DNA of 64,000 bases from Patiria pectinifera. Its lineage: Eukaryota; Echinodermata; Asteroidea; Valvatida; Asterinidae. The stretch covers positions 6,510,001-6,574,000 of the forward strand of contig CM057141.1 of NCBI GenBank assembly GCA_029964075.1. Direction: 5' to 3'. Positions 1 to 11,600 of this stretch are shown here, piece by piece (position 1 is the first letter of the stretch; the number at the start of each line of letters is the position of its first letter). A program made the position numbers and the translations under genes. The notes beneath the pieces were generated by a model. That model was not told the DNA's origin and did no database searches. It was given only the letters and a program-made list of their open reading frames with translations.

Positions 1-261
1 AAAGAAGGCCTTTCCAACAATGTGTCTCAAGATAGGTAGTTCATTTTTTTAAACGGCAAAGCGCGCACGGCGTTGATAAGACACACACGCACGTGCAGTT
101 GCTATAATTCGTTGGATCTGTTCCCTTACAGTCCTTCAACCAGGTATGTTTTTCAACAATAATTACATATATCGCGCAATATAATTTCTTCAAAATGACA
201 GCATGCCAGAAAGAATAATTTCACAGGGAGTTTAGTCCCCTTACTGTCTTTCAACCAAGTA

Positions 262-448
262 CAGTCGACTCTCGTTAGTACAAACTCTGTTAATACAAAA
301 TTATGGTTATAACAAACATAAAACCTTGGTCCCGACTGTGCATTTATATGCACAATGAATGGGACTGATGTTCCACTTAATACAAAATTTTGATATAACA
401 AACAATTTGGCTAGGTCTGATTGAGTTTGTTATAACGAGACTCGACTG
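262..448. mobile_element. Pogo/Tc1-like MITE, copy 1
   Basis: Short non-coding element with inverted ends CAGTCGACTCTCGTTA and a matching end at 430-448, flanked by TA on both sides. TA duplication and CAGTCGA ends fit a pogo/Tc1-mariner-type MITE. Near-identical inner sequence recurs at 15707-15897 and 19378-19568. It has no coding capacity. Confidence 0.7.
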
Positions 449-740
449 TATGTTTTTCAACAATAATTATCTGCTGCAATCGGCTCAGTGAGAACGTGGA
501 CGCTGAATTCAGGCCCAATTCAGAAAATGATTCAGCAACTTTTGATTTGAAATCGAGATCCTAGAATGTTGTTTTTCTCGAAATATACAGCTGAAGCTGA
601 GCTGAAAGTTCATCAGGTTAGTTGTTCAGCACCTTTCTTTAGACTTTGAGCACGTTTGTTGCTTCAAACACACAAAATGCACTAATTACAAATGATGGAC
701 TATACCTTGAAATATGGACAATTTCAAAATTTGTAAATAC

Positions 741-2056
741 CTGAGGCGTCAGATGTGGAGATGGCAAACTCGTGCCCCAGCTCCTTGCAAACCACGTCTG
801 CATCTGTCTTGTCCCATTGGTCATTGCAGATGGTGCCCCATTGTTGCTTGTAATAGATCTCCACGTATCCGTCGTACTCCGAACTGCCCTCGACCAGACG
901 CACTTGACCAAACTCATAGGCTGGTGAAGAAACGAGAACTGTATTGAACATCACAGTGATGATGAACACAAACACTGCATTTCTGACTCATCACCCAATT
1001 GTGGTCAATGTTTATATGATAGCGATTTCTTAGCAACTTAAAAAAATACTGCAAGTAAAACTTTGCGCGATCCCCCTGGCATCCTGCCAGTTTGTATACA
1101 TGTACATGTACAGGACAATTTTCAGTGACGGCCTTGACTGTCCAACCGGCAGGTACCAGTTCTCAGCTGAATGGAGAGTATGGGTGCGACACCGGACTAA
1201 CATATGCTAGGGTCATTAGTAATACTGAACTGAGCTCTCCAGAGACCTCGTAAATATCCATATTGGAAAGGATTTATTTGACGTCGGCCTTATTAATGTG
1301 TTTTGAAAATTTTAACATGAGGAATCAGAGTTTGGGGCAATTTCATGGCTCAAAATAGTTTATGCACTCTGTGCCCCCAAGTGAAGAAAAAAGACAGACA
1401 CATGAAGTTCAGGAACACTGCCACCATACGCAAAATGCTTACATTAGGACACTACATGTTTTTGCATATTAATGAGCATTTTTGCATATTCAAATTTTTT
1501 GCATCTGAACAAGTGTACGTATAAGCATCACGACCCTCACCAGTGACTAGAGGGAGCAGGCAAAAAAAACAAAAAAAACAGCCCCATCTGTTTTTTATGT
1601 CTACAACTGAAGAAGTTTTTTTCCGGTGAGCTAAGCTGTTCTTTTCGGATGGCAGGTGGATTTGTTTGTAGGAGAAAGGAATTGACAAAATTGCTCAGGA
1701 TGAAAAACAGAGGGACTGAGGAGAACATTAGTTACCTGCCGACGAACTGCTACAAGAGACACTTGCATCTTCACTGTGATGGCAGTTGCCCAGAGTAGAA
1801 TAAGAGCAATCCTGTATAGTGTCTTCGGTTCCCCGACAATTCACTTCGTCAAAGACTATCGATCCGGTTCCAGGGCCATAGGCTGCGTTCCCTTGAGCTG
1901 TCAGTGCTTCTCCATAACCAAGCTGGCGACAAACCACGGTGGCGTCTGCGAGATCCCAGTCATCGTCGCAGACCGTGCCCCACACACCCCCGACGTACAC
2001 CTCCACACGGCCCTCCAGCGCGCTGTAACCGTCAACAAGTCGGATTGTTGACGAAT
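741..2056 (-). CDS. SRCR-domain protein (two internal exons, partial gene)
   Basis: Two minus-strand exons. Exon 1736-2056 (321 nt, 107 codons) follows an acceptor AG and ends at a GTAAC donor. It encodes a whole scavenger receptor cysteine-rich domain: IRLVDG start, GRVEVYVGGVWGTVCDDDW, ATVVCRQLGYG, the FDEVNCRG block and a C-terminal cysteine. Exon 741-920 (180 nt, 60 codons) begins after a TTCACCAG acceptor and ends at CAG|GTATTT. It encodes only the first half of another SRCR domain (VRLVEG, WGTICNDQW, DVVCKELGHE), so the rest should lie in a further exon to the left of the window. SRCR proteins are secreted or membrane receptors, and many are multi-domain. No start, stop or transmembrane segment is visible, and the upstream side runs into the gap at 2227. 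Sure of the domain, not of the gene's identity or extent. Confidence 0.8.
921..1735. other. Intron between SRCR exons
   Basis: No exon is recognised here. The stretch has AT-rich unique-looking sequence, a TACATGTACATGTACA run near 1096 and short A-runs near 1565. Near 1070, GCGCGATCCCCCTGGCAT recurs inverted at about 52445, so it probably belongs to a dispersed repeat. Confidence 0.4.
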
Positions 2057-2226
2057 CTGTAATCATAGGGGAAATGAATTTGTGTCAATAAATTGAGACG
2101 GAAAAATATCCACCTAAGAAGAGGAAGTTCGGCGAGGACCATCAGTCGACTGGTGGTTGATTTGTGACAGAACTTACGCCTGCACACCAATGGCAACGCA
2201 TGAATGCCTCTAGTCAAATGATGGTC

Positions 2227-2727
2227 ANNNNNNNNNNNNNNNNNNNNNNNNNNNNNNNNNNNNNNNNNNNNNNNNNNNNNNNNNNNNNNNNNNNNNNNNN
2301 NNNNNNNNNNNNNNNNNNNNNNNNNNNNNNNNNNNNNNNNNNNNNNNNNNNNNNNNNNNNNNNNNNNNNNNNNNNNNNNNNNNNNNNNNNNNNNNNNNNN
2401 NNNNNNNNNNNNNNNNNNNNNNNNNNNNNNNNNNNNNNNNNNNNNNNNNNNNNNNNNNNNNNNNNNNNNNNNNNNNNNNNNNNNNNNNNNNNNNNNNNNN
2501 NNNNNNNNNNNNNNNNNNNNNNNNNNNNNNNNNNNNNNNNNNNNNNNNNNNNNNNNNNNNNNNNNNNNNNNNNNNNNNNNNNNNNNNNNNNNNNNNNNNN
2601 NNNNNNNNNNNNNNNNNNNNNNNNNNNNNNNNNNNNNNNNNNNNNNNNNNNNNNNNNNNNNNNNNNNNNNNNNNNNNNNNNNNNNNNNNNNNNNNNNNNN
2701 NNNNNNNNNNNNNNNNNNNNNNNNNNN
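2227..2727. other. Assembly gap (run of N)
   Basis: 501 undetermined bases. Exons of the SRCR gene, or the missing last exon of STX16, could be hidden here. Confidence 0.98.
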
Positions 2728-3400
2728 AAGCACCTATGAGGATTAACTTATCTCAAAGTATGGAATCCTGCACCATAAAGTCTTGCTATATAACCTGCTA
2801 TTATGCCAAGAAGCATTCATTCAAGACAAGAATGCCAAATAGCCAGATTTAGCTTAATAGGTCCAAAAGCAATTCACCAATCTAGACAATAAGCAGAATG
2901 ATAAATCTCCAATAAAACTGTATCCAGTTAAGGAGATATCATGGCAACTTGCAAGGGCACCAGACAAAGAAGAGTAAGAGTAAGAATCCTTGGTCTATTG
3001 TAAAAATCAACAAACCATCCCAACAGGCTGAAGAATATATAAACAGGCCAGCTAGGCAAGATATTCAATGATAGAATATCAAGAATCGAATAAGGAATCC
3101 TCCTACAAAACAAACCCCCAACCCAATCGTATATATTGGGAAGAAGCAGGGAAAGAATGCTGCATCCAGACGCCAGTAACGTTTGAGTACCACTACCATG
3201 ACTACCAGTCTATGGATAGTCAAGACTATTTTTTTTTTTTTTTTTTTTTTAATTTTTTAATGATATCAAACTAAGTGGCATCAGGTTGCATCCTACTAAA
3301 AAGTACTATCTAAAGGTAGCTTTGAGCGTAGAAACATGTGAGCCTGTAATAAGAACATGCTCAAAAGGACCAACCCACTGTTATAGGATGGAGAAACTGA
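2728..3400. other. Unassigned AT-rich stretch with T-run
   Basis: No gene recognised. A T-run near 3230-3250 follows a short palindrome (TAGTCAAGACTA). A minus-strand open stretch at 2928-3113 is hydrophobic but matches no family I know. Confidence 0.35.
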
Positions 3401-3410
3401 AAGCTTACCG

Positions 3411-4660
3411 ATGGCCGGTCGAGTGCTGCTAATGGAAAGGTGGCAAGGATGTAGTGTTGTCATGCATTTTCACAGAATAAATAACATTATAAGAGAAAAC
3501 CCAGAAGGTAATCTCGAACATGGGAGACGACGTCCGAAGTCAATCCTCCGTCCGAGTCCGATTGAAAATGCAAGTTGGAACCGCAAACATTCTATCAATG
3601 GGAAAAGTGGGCTGCGAAGGCTTAGATTTACGAGTACCAGAATCTCTGCGATATGAAGGTCGAGTAGATTCGACTGGGGAATGGGGTGGAAACTGAAGGA
3701 TCTTACCCACTTCCGTCATCGTAAGATTAGCCTGTTGGACATTGGAGAGACATGAGAGACTATCTTCATCCACTGTCTGGCCCGAGGAAAAGAAGACCTT
3801 GAAGTCTAGAATGTGAGTGTCGGCCGATGACCAGAATCCGACCGTGAGTAATCACGATCAGGGCGAGAAGAACGATGTCGGCGCCGAAGTCGATCGTCGG
3901 AGTCGAGACGGGACCGCGCACGAGACCGGGAGCGGCGCCGTGAATCGCGGCGTTCTCTCCCGCCCGGCTGGTGTGTTCACCGAGCGTTGCGGAGAGCGAA
4001 GTCTTTGTCCTGTGAAAGGTACACCATGATCTCGCGGATAATGTGAAGAATTACCCGATAAGATGTGTAATGGTGTGAAAATCCCATCGGAAAGGTCTGG
4101 GGATAAACCCGCGGTCGTAGGCTGGAACACTGAGTGGATACGGGTGCGAGTATTGTGGTCGAGTGGCGAGGATCGTTCGGGAAAAGACCACGTGTGAGGC
4201 TCGAATGATGAAGAAAATCTCGCGAGATTCGCTTGTAAAACTAGGTTGAGAATACGAACCCGTAGTATGGCTGACTGAAGATGATGGTGATGGTGGTGGT
4301 GGTGCCCCAAGCCTCTGTGACCCGACGGGGCTGTCGGAATTACCGAAGAACCTTTGGGTTTGAGCCAAGCCCCGCCGTCCCGCCTGCACTTGCAGAGTCG
4401 ACCTGTTGTTCAGAGCGTGCATTTGCTCTTGCAGACTGCCGGAAGAATGCGGGATTTGTCGGGGAGAGGCCGTAATTCTCATTGGAGAATTCTTTGACCA
4501 TGTTGACCCCCGGAGAAATTCCAACTGCCGAACCCGGGAGATTGGACCCAGTCGTAGCAGAAGAATTATCACGCTTGGATTGAGTAGAGGGTGACTTTCC
4601 AGTAGAACGGCTTGAGACAGTTTCTTTTGGTTTTGGCGGAGTCCGCCATTTTATAATCAC
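3411..4660 (-). pseudogene. GC-rich degenerate coding block, possibly a retroelement gag
   Basis: The block is clearly more GC-rich than its surroundings. On the minus strand it starts with a good translation context (AAAATGGCGGACTCC at about 4645-4659). The initial frame closes after 26 codons and coding-like sequence continues in other frames: a segment with QEQMHALNN, then an Arg/Ser-rich tract (RRDSRRRSRSRARSR, about 3880-3960), then another open stretch at 3540-3773. Frame changes suggest decay or unrecognised splicing. Just upstream (4740-4850) are promoter-like sites: a GCGCATGCGC NRF1-type palindrome and ATGCAAAT. It could be a dead gag-like ORF (an Arg/Ser-rich gag such as in DIRS-type elements) or the first exon of a host gene. 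I cannot decide. Confidence 0.3.
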
Positions 4661-4873
4661 AGCGAGAACAGCTAAAAATTGTACGTCTTCACACTACGCG
4701 TCGCTGAAAAAACTAGGACGAGCTATTACGTTACAGGGTCCTTTGTGGGTGTGGGGCATGCAGTGGACAATGAGGGTGTGGCTTGGGCGCTATTCTTTTC
4801 AGCGAATGTTTGTGCGCATGCGCGCTGATATGCAAATGTAGGTAAACAGAGGTGAGGTATTTTCTGTAATGGA

Positions 4874-5568
4874 ATTGAAAAGTTGAACAAAGAAATTGAC
4901 TGGAGCGGGGCTTGAACCTGCGAGTTCCCGATTACCGTTTCGGTGCTGTACCAACTGAGCTATCCAGCCCTATGTTGTCGGTTCCCCAATTAGTCCATAT
5001 CTTTGTTTGAGGGGCGCTAGTCAGAAGCCATAAAGCAGTATGCCATACAGCCAGGGATTAAGCCCAAAGTCACGATACAAACCTGGGAAATGGCAAAAGG
5101 GGCGTGATCCCTGGATGTATGGTATCCCCTCCGTTCACAAGTACCCCCTCACCGGCAAAGACAGTACAGTTGGGGGTGACCGACCGACGCCATCTTGCCT
5201 GACTGCAATTCATTTGCCATGAAGCGCGCGGCCACTATGTGTACATAGTACAAATCCCTTGGTGTATGTGCGTCACACACAAGGAGCAGTGCGCATCAAC
5301 CAGCGAAATGTCCCACCCATGGGACGTCGTTGCTAGGTAAAAGGGCGCCCTCTTTTGTTGGCGCACAGAGCCCATACTGGCTGTATGAATCCCTGGCTGA
5401 ACGGTATACTCGTTTATGGCTTCTGACAGCCCCCCTCGAACAAAGGTATTGATTAATTGGGGAACCGCCAACATAGGGCTGGATAGCTCAGTTGGTAGAG
5501 CACCGGAACGGTAATCGAGAGGTCGCAGGTTTAAGCCCCGCTCCAGTCAATTTCTTTATTCAACTTTT
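4874..5568. mobile_element. Foldback element with tRNA-like sequence in each arm
   Basis: Two inverted arms of about 190 bp (roughly 4874-5065 and 5385-5568) surround a 320 bp centre. Each arm holds a tRNA-like sequence pointing outward: 4897-4968 on minus and 5478-5549 on plus. Each has a TAGCTCAGTTGGTA A-box region and a B-box-like GGTT(C/T)AAGCC. The acceptor stem GGCTGGA pairs with TCCAGTC. The anticodon loop reads ACGGTAA (GGT, Thr-like) but lacks the usual U33, so these are tRNA-derived sequences, not working tRNAs. Single arms recur at about 35415-35590 and 41337-41515. It lies in the STX16 intron after exon 8. Confidence 0.65.
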
Positions 5569-5676
5569 CAAAACCACTTCTAGTTCAACCACTGCTGAAG
5601 TTGGAGTGAGCATGGGCGCGGTTTTCAATGACTTCATAACTGTAGTACACGGAGCCATGCAGCCGGTATATCCTAC

Positions 5677-8600
5677 CTTTTGGAGTTGTTTTAAACCTTG
5701 CTCAACTTTGGTAGATGTCTTCTCAATGTTGTAATCTATTCTATCTAGTACTGTGCCCTGGTCAAAACAACAAAAGAAAAATCAAGGTTTGTTTTCTGTC
5801 TCTGTACAATCACATATCAGTGAAACGGAAGAACATTTAATGTCCCTGTTCAATAATGACCTCAAGCAAGTTACAGTCAAACACCAGTCAGTTAGGAACA
5901 GCACGCCTGCAATTATGTCAATGTACATACACTCAATATTTAACAACTGTTCACTGCTGTGATATTTTTTACAACCGAGGGAAACAAGACGCCTGAATCG
6001 GACCGGTGCCGACCCTCTTAAGACAAACCTTGCCGTTATGGTTTGTTGTAACAGGACCAGTACTGACCCGACTCTGGCTCTGTACCGTCTTGCCGTTATG
6101 ATTTGTTGTAAGAGGACCAGCACTGGCCCGATTCAGGCTCTGTACAGTCTAGCCGTTATAGTTTGTCGTAAGAGGGCCGGCACTAGCCCAACTCAGCCTC
6201 TGTACCGTCTTGCCCTTATGGCTTGTCGTAAGAGGGTCGGCACTTGCCCGATTCAGGCTCTGTACCGACGTGCCGTTATGGTTTGTCGTAAGACGGCTGG
6301 CACTGGCCCGATTCAGCAATTCAGGCGCTGTACCGACATGCCACTATGGTTTGTTGTAAAAGGGCCGGCGCTGGCCCGATTCAGGCTCTGTACGGTCTTG
6401 CCGTTATGGTTTGTCGTAAGAGGGCCAGCACTAGCCAGACTCAGGCTCTGTACCGTCTTGCCATTATGGTTTGTCGTAAAAGGGCCAGCACTGGCCTGAT
6501 TCAGGCTGTGTGCCCTATTGCCGTTATTGTTTGCCGTAAAAGGACCAGCACTGACGAGGGTGTCATGCATCCTTAAGAATGTAAACACCATGTCCCAGAT
6601 CACAGCAATCAACAATTGTTTCGTTCTTTCATGCAGCCAAGCCAGACAGAGTCTAGTTGTGACTCATCCACAAAAGTAAAATTTTACGATTAAATCATCT
6701 GCTTACCTGCTCTACCACCATAGAGGCTAGGTCTCTAAAGATCTCATTCAAGTCTACGATGGACTGTACAATGTGCGTGATTTCCTTTTCCCTCTGTTGG
6801 ACAAATGCCGAGTTGTCCTCGACCATCTGCATTTGTACATCGGTGAATCCCTGTGTAACACAATAAAAAACATTAGGCGGTTAAACACCTTTAGTTTCCA
6901 GACAGATTGTCTCTTTGGAAAAATACCTCCCCAACGGTGAAAAAAACGAGAGAGAGGCAAAAACAAATGTTGTGTCACAACTGACCTATCGCCATTTGCA
7001 AGTTAGCCACGCCCCTGAGACAACCCTAGGGAGTTTTGAACACTAAAGTTGGTTCCGCGTCCATTTGTATATCATGTAATTTGACACTATTTCACAAGCT
7101 GCGTTGGCACGATTCTCACGCGATTCTACCGCGATAGGTCGATAGGTGGGGGCGGGCTGATGTCATTCGATGAAAACATCTATTCATTTGCACACCGGTT
7201 TTCATCGGTTGCTATGTGTTACCATTCAGCACTCCAGACTCAAGCACCATTGAGTTTCAAGAACATAGGTCTGGGAGCTAGATAAGCCAATGTAAAAAAT
7301 TCCCGGATGTCCGCACCCACCTATAGACACAATTTAATGTTCAGCACAAACCCCTCCTCTGCAGTCTGGTTCCCACCTCCATAAATTCAGTCTGTATTTA
7401 CAGACTGAATGATAATAGAATGGCAGGGAACTAGTCTAGTTGCCTCATCTGCAACCTCGTTCCCATGGGCACGAGATCTTGCTGCGCCATGTTGTTTCCC
7501 ATCATGCGTTGCGCAATCTCAACCCCTGGAATTGTGTAATTTAAATGTGTCAAAATATGGCACATTATAATGAGGCTGCAGTTTATCTGTTTCACGTGCC
7601 GACGCCATCTTTAAAATGTTGAAAGTTGTGTTTTTGAAGAATCAATGCTTTCAAACAAAAGATTTGGACGTTGCGTTATTTAGCAAAGATTTGTATTAAA
7701 GGTACGTACCCCTTTCTTCCCTTTACAACCGCAGATACAGGGTGTTTTTTAGCGAAAAACGAGGCTGCCATAATCCACATCGTACAGGCATCGCGCAGTT
7801 TTGAATATTCGTACGTGACGTGATGTGCAAAGCATGCGAGCGCATTATGGGCGCGCCCGGCGTGCAATCTTCGAAACGCCCACGCAGTACGCTCTGAATA
7901 GCCAGTCAGCATCGTTTACGTGTACATCACGGCCAGGGGTTAGTGAAGGAACGCACACATGCCCATGGAGTCGAGGCTGCCTCATCTGGTAAATTATTTG
8001 AACAAGGAGTGTAACCTGGCAAAGTGCCAATATCAAGTGCTAAAGGTTCACACAGAATATCATTGGTAGGTGACAAAGCGCCCTGTCTTGTCAGACACAG
8101 AGTCTACACAATATATTTCTGTAAGGCAATATAAGCCGTGTCCAAATTACTTGGCTACGGCCTGAAATTACACCCAAGTCAATGGGAAGTGGCTGCAGCC
8201 GCTACCATAGACTCGTGTGTAAATTCAAGCCGCAGCCAAATAATTCGGACATAGCCTAACCCATATCATGGAGGTTTGCAAAATACTGGCTTTGTTCCAA
8301 CTTCGGCTTCATCGCTGGCTTCAGGATCATTTACAAGCTCTTAATGTCCAAACCAAATACTCAGAAACGCAGGCCTCACATTACAGAATTCAATATTCCT
8401 GAAGCACACTGTTGCTCCACACTGCGCCAGAGTTGCCCCAGTCAGGGGATTAACTTTCCCGAAGCCAAAGCTGGAATTGTGCCTCGGTTTGAAAAACAGC
8501 AAAACTCACTCTATCATACAACAGATCGTCCTCCATGATGTCCTCTTCCGTCATGATTGCACTGCCAGGAGAAAGGTTGGTGTCGAAGAAATGTTTGGAT

Positions 8601-11600
8601 CGCTCCTCTCTACTCTTCATTCCTGCAAATAAACACCATAAAACAAGGTTAAAGGGAATGTACATCATTGGTTTTTGCTGTAATTTTCAGAATTGAACTA
8701 TTTGAGGGGTTATAATGGATCAAATATTAACTATGACACTGACATGTTTGAAGTTTTGTGTTCGAAAATGCTAGAAAAACAAAGAAAACACAAATTTTCA
8801 AGTAGTCTGGTTCCCTGACTCCACTAAAGATGAAATTGATCAATTTATAGATCCGGAAAATTGTAAGGGAAGGGAACCAGTCTAGCTGGCCTGCAACTGT
8901 TCATGAACATGTAACCAATAGCAAACCAAATTTGGAATGAAAAAAATATGGTAAATTTGAAGCAGAAGTTGAAAAATAGTTAGGCTTTTCCAATGGTGGT
9001 CGGCCGACCATCGTTGGTAATTGATACAAAAATACCACTTTTCTTGAAAATGATTTCACACCACATGCCATAATTTTACAGGATGCTTTAGACTGTCATT
9101 TACCAACATTCTAGTAAGGTATTTTATACAAATTTGGTAGTTTTGTTTTTCGATGTTTGCAAATGTTGTATATTCCCCTTTAAAGTTATATTTTTGGAGC
9201 TACATCATCTATCCTGAGATACTTCAACTCTTACTACACGACAGGATTTCTTAGAGACTAATCCAAGTTGCCATCTTTTTGTGATTACTGGCTTTCCACC
9301 ATAACTGGGACTCTCCAACGAGTATAAATGGGCACCGGTGTCATATGATAATCTGACTCCTATGAAAATCTAACACCTTTTTCCTATTATGAATCCCTCA
9401 CACATGACAGGTCACTCTCCAATAAATAGGCCTATTAAATAGGCTATTATCAGGTATACTACCAACGAGTCCATATTTCATGGAGTCGGATATTCACGCT
9501 ACACCGGCATTAGCTGGTGAGTAACCTGTGACGGACTAGTATCTCGTCTAGGGGGAATAGAAATATTCTCAGTCGTTTCATTCGTTTTAACCAAAGATAA
9601 ATGCCGGCCTGATAGGCTACATTGGCTTGTGCCAGACATAACTTTTACCACTACATCGACAAACAGAAGCAGAACCAGTATTTGAAACAAAGAAAGTACA
9701 ACCCAAACGGCACTCACGTTTTAGATAATTAGACTGTGATTTCCTAAAGTTGATGGAGAGCTCTTGTAGCCTGCCAGCTAACGATCCCATGATGTTCTTT
9801 GTGACTTTCTGCTCCTGACCCGTCGCTGATCTGCTCCTGCCGCCGATGGCTTGAATAGCCCTTTGACACCTGTGGAACATCTGTGGACAGGACAAAGGAT
9901 CAATTTAAAGGTCATGTTCAACATTTGCAAACATTTACAAATGAAACTACGAAATTATTATGAAATACCTTACTTGATTGTAAGTAAATAATAGTCCCAA
10001 GCATCCAGTGAAATCGTTGCAACGGGTATGCTGTCATTTTCAAGAAAAGTAGATTTTTTTTTTATCATTTTCCAACAATGGTCCGGCCGAACCATCATTG
10101 GACAAATATATATGTGTTTTACCTGTGTGATTTCTTGAGTGGCAATTTCAATAGCATGTTCTTCCTCCATACTGTCATCTAACGTTGGTCTGGTTAGATG
10201 CTTGTCATGCATGGCGGCTAGTTCCTTTACTGAAAACAAGAAAAATGGAAAAAAATAACCTATTAATACATGTGAACCTTTATTCATAAATACCTCAGAC
10301 AGTTTACGCATTCCTTTTGGTCGAGAACCCATCACGTGGCCGGTCTTAAACGGATGATAAAGACATGGCTACCTGGTCCTAAATACTTTTCCAGTGTCAC
10401 ATGAAATTTGGACTCCTATGAAATCCGGTGCCTTTTAACGTTTCATTGGTTGAACGTTCAAATTCCTCCCATGTGCATGCACAATGTACTACCAGTGAAT
10501 CAGTATTTCATGGTCCAAAATTCACACTTCACCAGCCCAGCTGCGTTTTGCGCGACATCGCGCAGTACGCGTAACGCACACGCCAATGTCCCTATTAGGT
10601 AACAAGTTGTGGAGGGGCATTCCATATTATAGTCAGAGGGGTGTTTCGTAAAACATGAGGTAAAATTGTTGAACAAGATGGTTGGCAACGTCTAGTTTTT
10701 GACATTTATTTTTTATTTTGGACCGAAAAGGTATTTATGAATGGGAATAAATGTGTGTTCGGTCGGTATTAAACACTCTGTTTAAGACTGGTTTGAGTCT
10801 GGATGGGCGATAATTACCCGAGGCAAATCGCCCATCCAGACTCAAACCGGTCTTAAACAGAGTGATATAATACCTCCCAAACACACATTTATTCCCTTAG
10901 TCAAATCCCACTCATCCTGAAGCTATCCTGAAGTGAATAATAATGATCTACAGACTCTGTGCATGAACAGTATTGATGAGTAACTACTCACGGAAAACAG
11001 TCTGCATTACAAGGACTGTTTTGTGGGGAAGTTTCCTACTGTTAGGAAACCTTTGACGGAGTTGTGGACATTGCCACTGTCCCTATTGCCTTGAATGCAA
11101 GGCTGTGTATGTGCTATATCCGCATGCGGGCATCGCTGGCCATAGTTTAACTAGCCTTTAGTCAAGTCTTACCCGGACACGTGACGCACCCCGGATGCTG
11201 ACAGTAAAAAGACTAGCACAAGCGGTGAAGCCGCGAGGGCCTTTACCATCTCGTGGAGAACGCTGATGTTTTTCTTTACATTTGTCTACTGATTTAGGTG
11301 ACATGCGTTATGCATTACCTGTTGTGAATTGACCAATGAAAATGCAGAATTACTAACGTAAATCAGCCGTCGTCTGCTGTTGCTGGTAACCGCAAACCAC
11401 TGTTAGATGATTGGTTTATATTGCTTGATTTATATTACGCGAATGAATGGATAAGTGATAAGTTCCAAGAGATAGTAAAGGCCCTTGCGGCTTCGCCGCT
11501 TGTGCTAGTCTTTTTACGTGCCAGCATCCAGGGTGCGTTACGTGTCCGGATGGTCCAGGTACATGTATAGGCGCGTGGTACTTGACTAAAGGCTATAGCT

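Noticed and set aside
4897-4968. Functional tRNA-Thr gene
   Set aside because: Embedded in an inverted-repeat element, no U33, mismatched anticodon stem, and repeated as solo arms. A tRNA-derived repeat.
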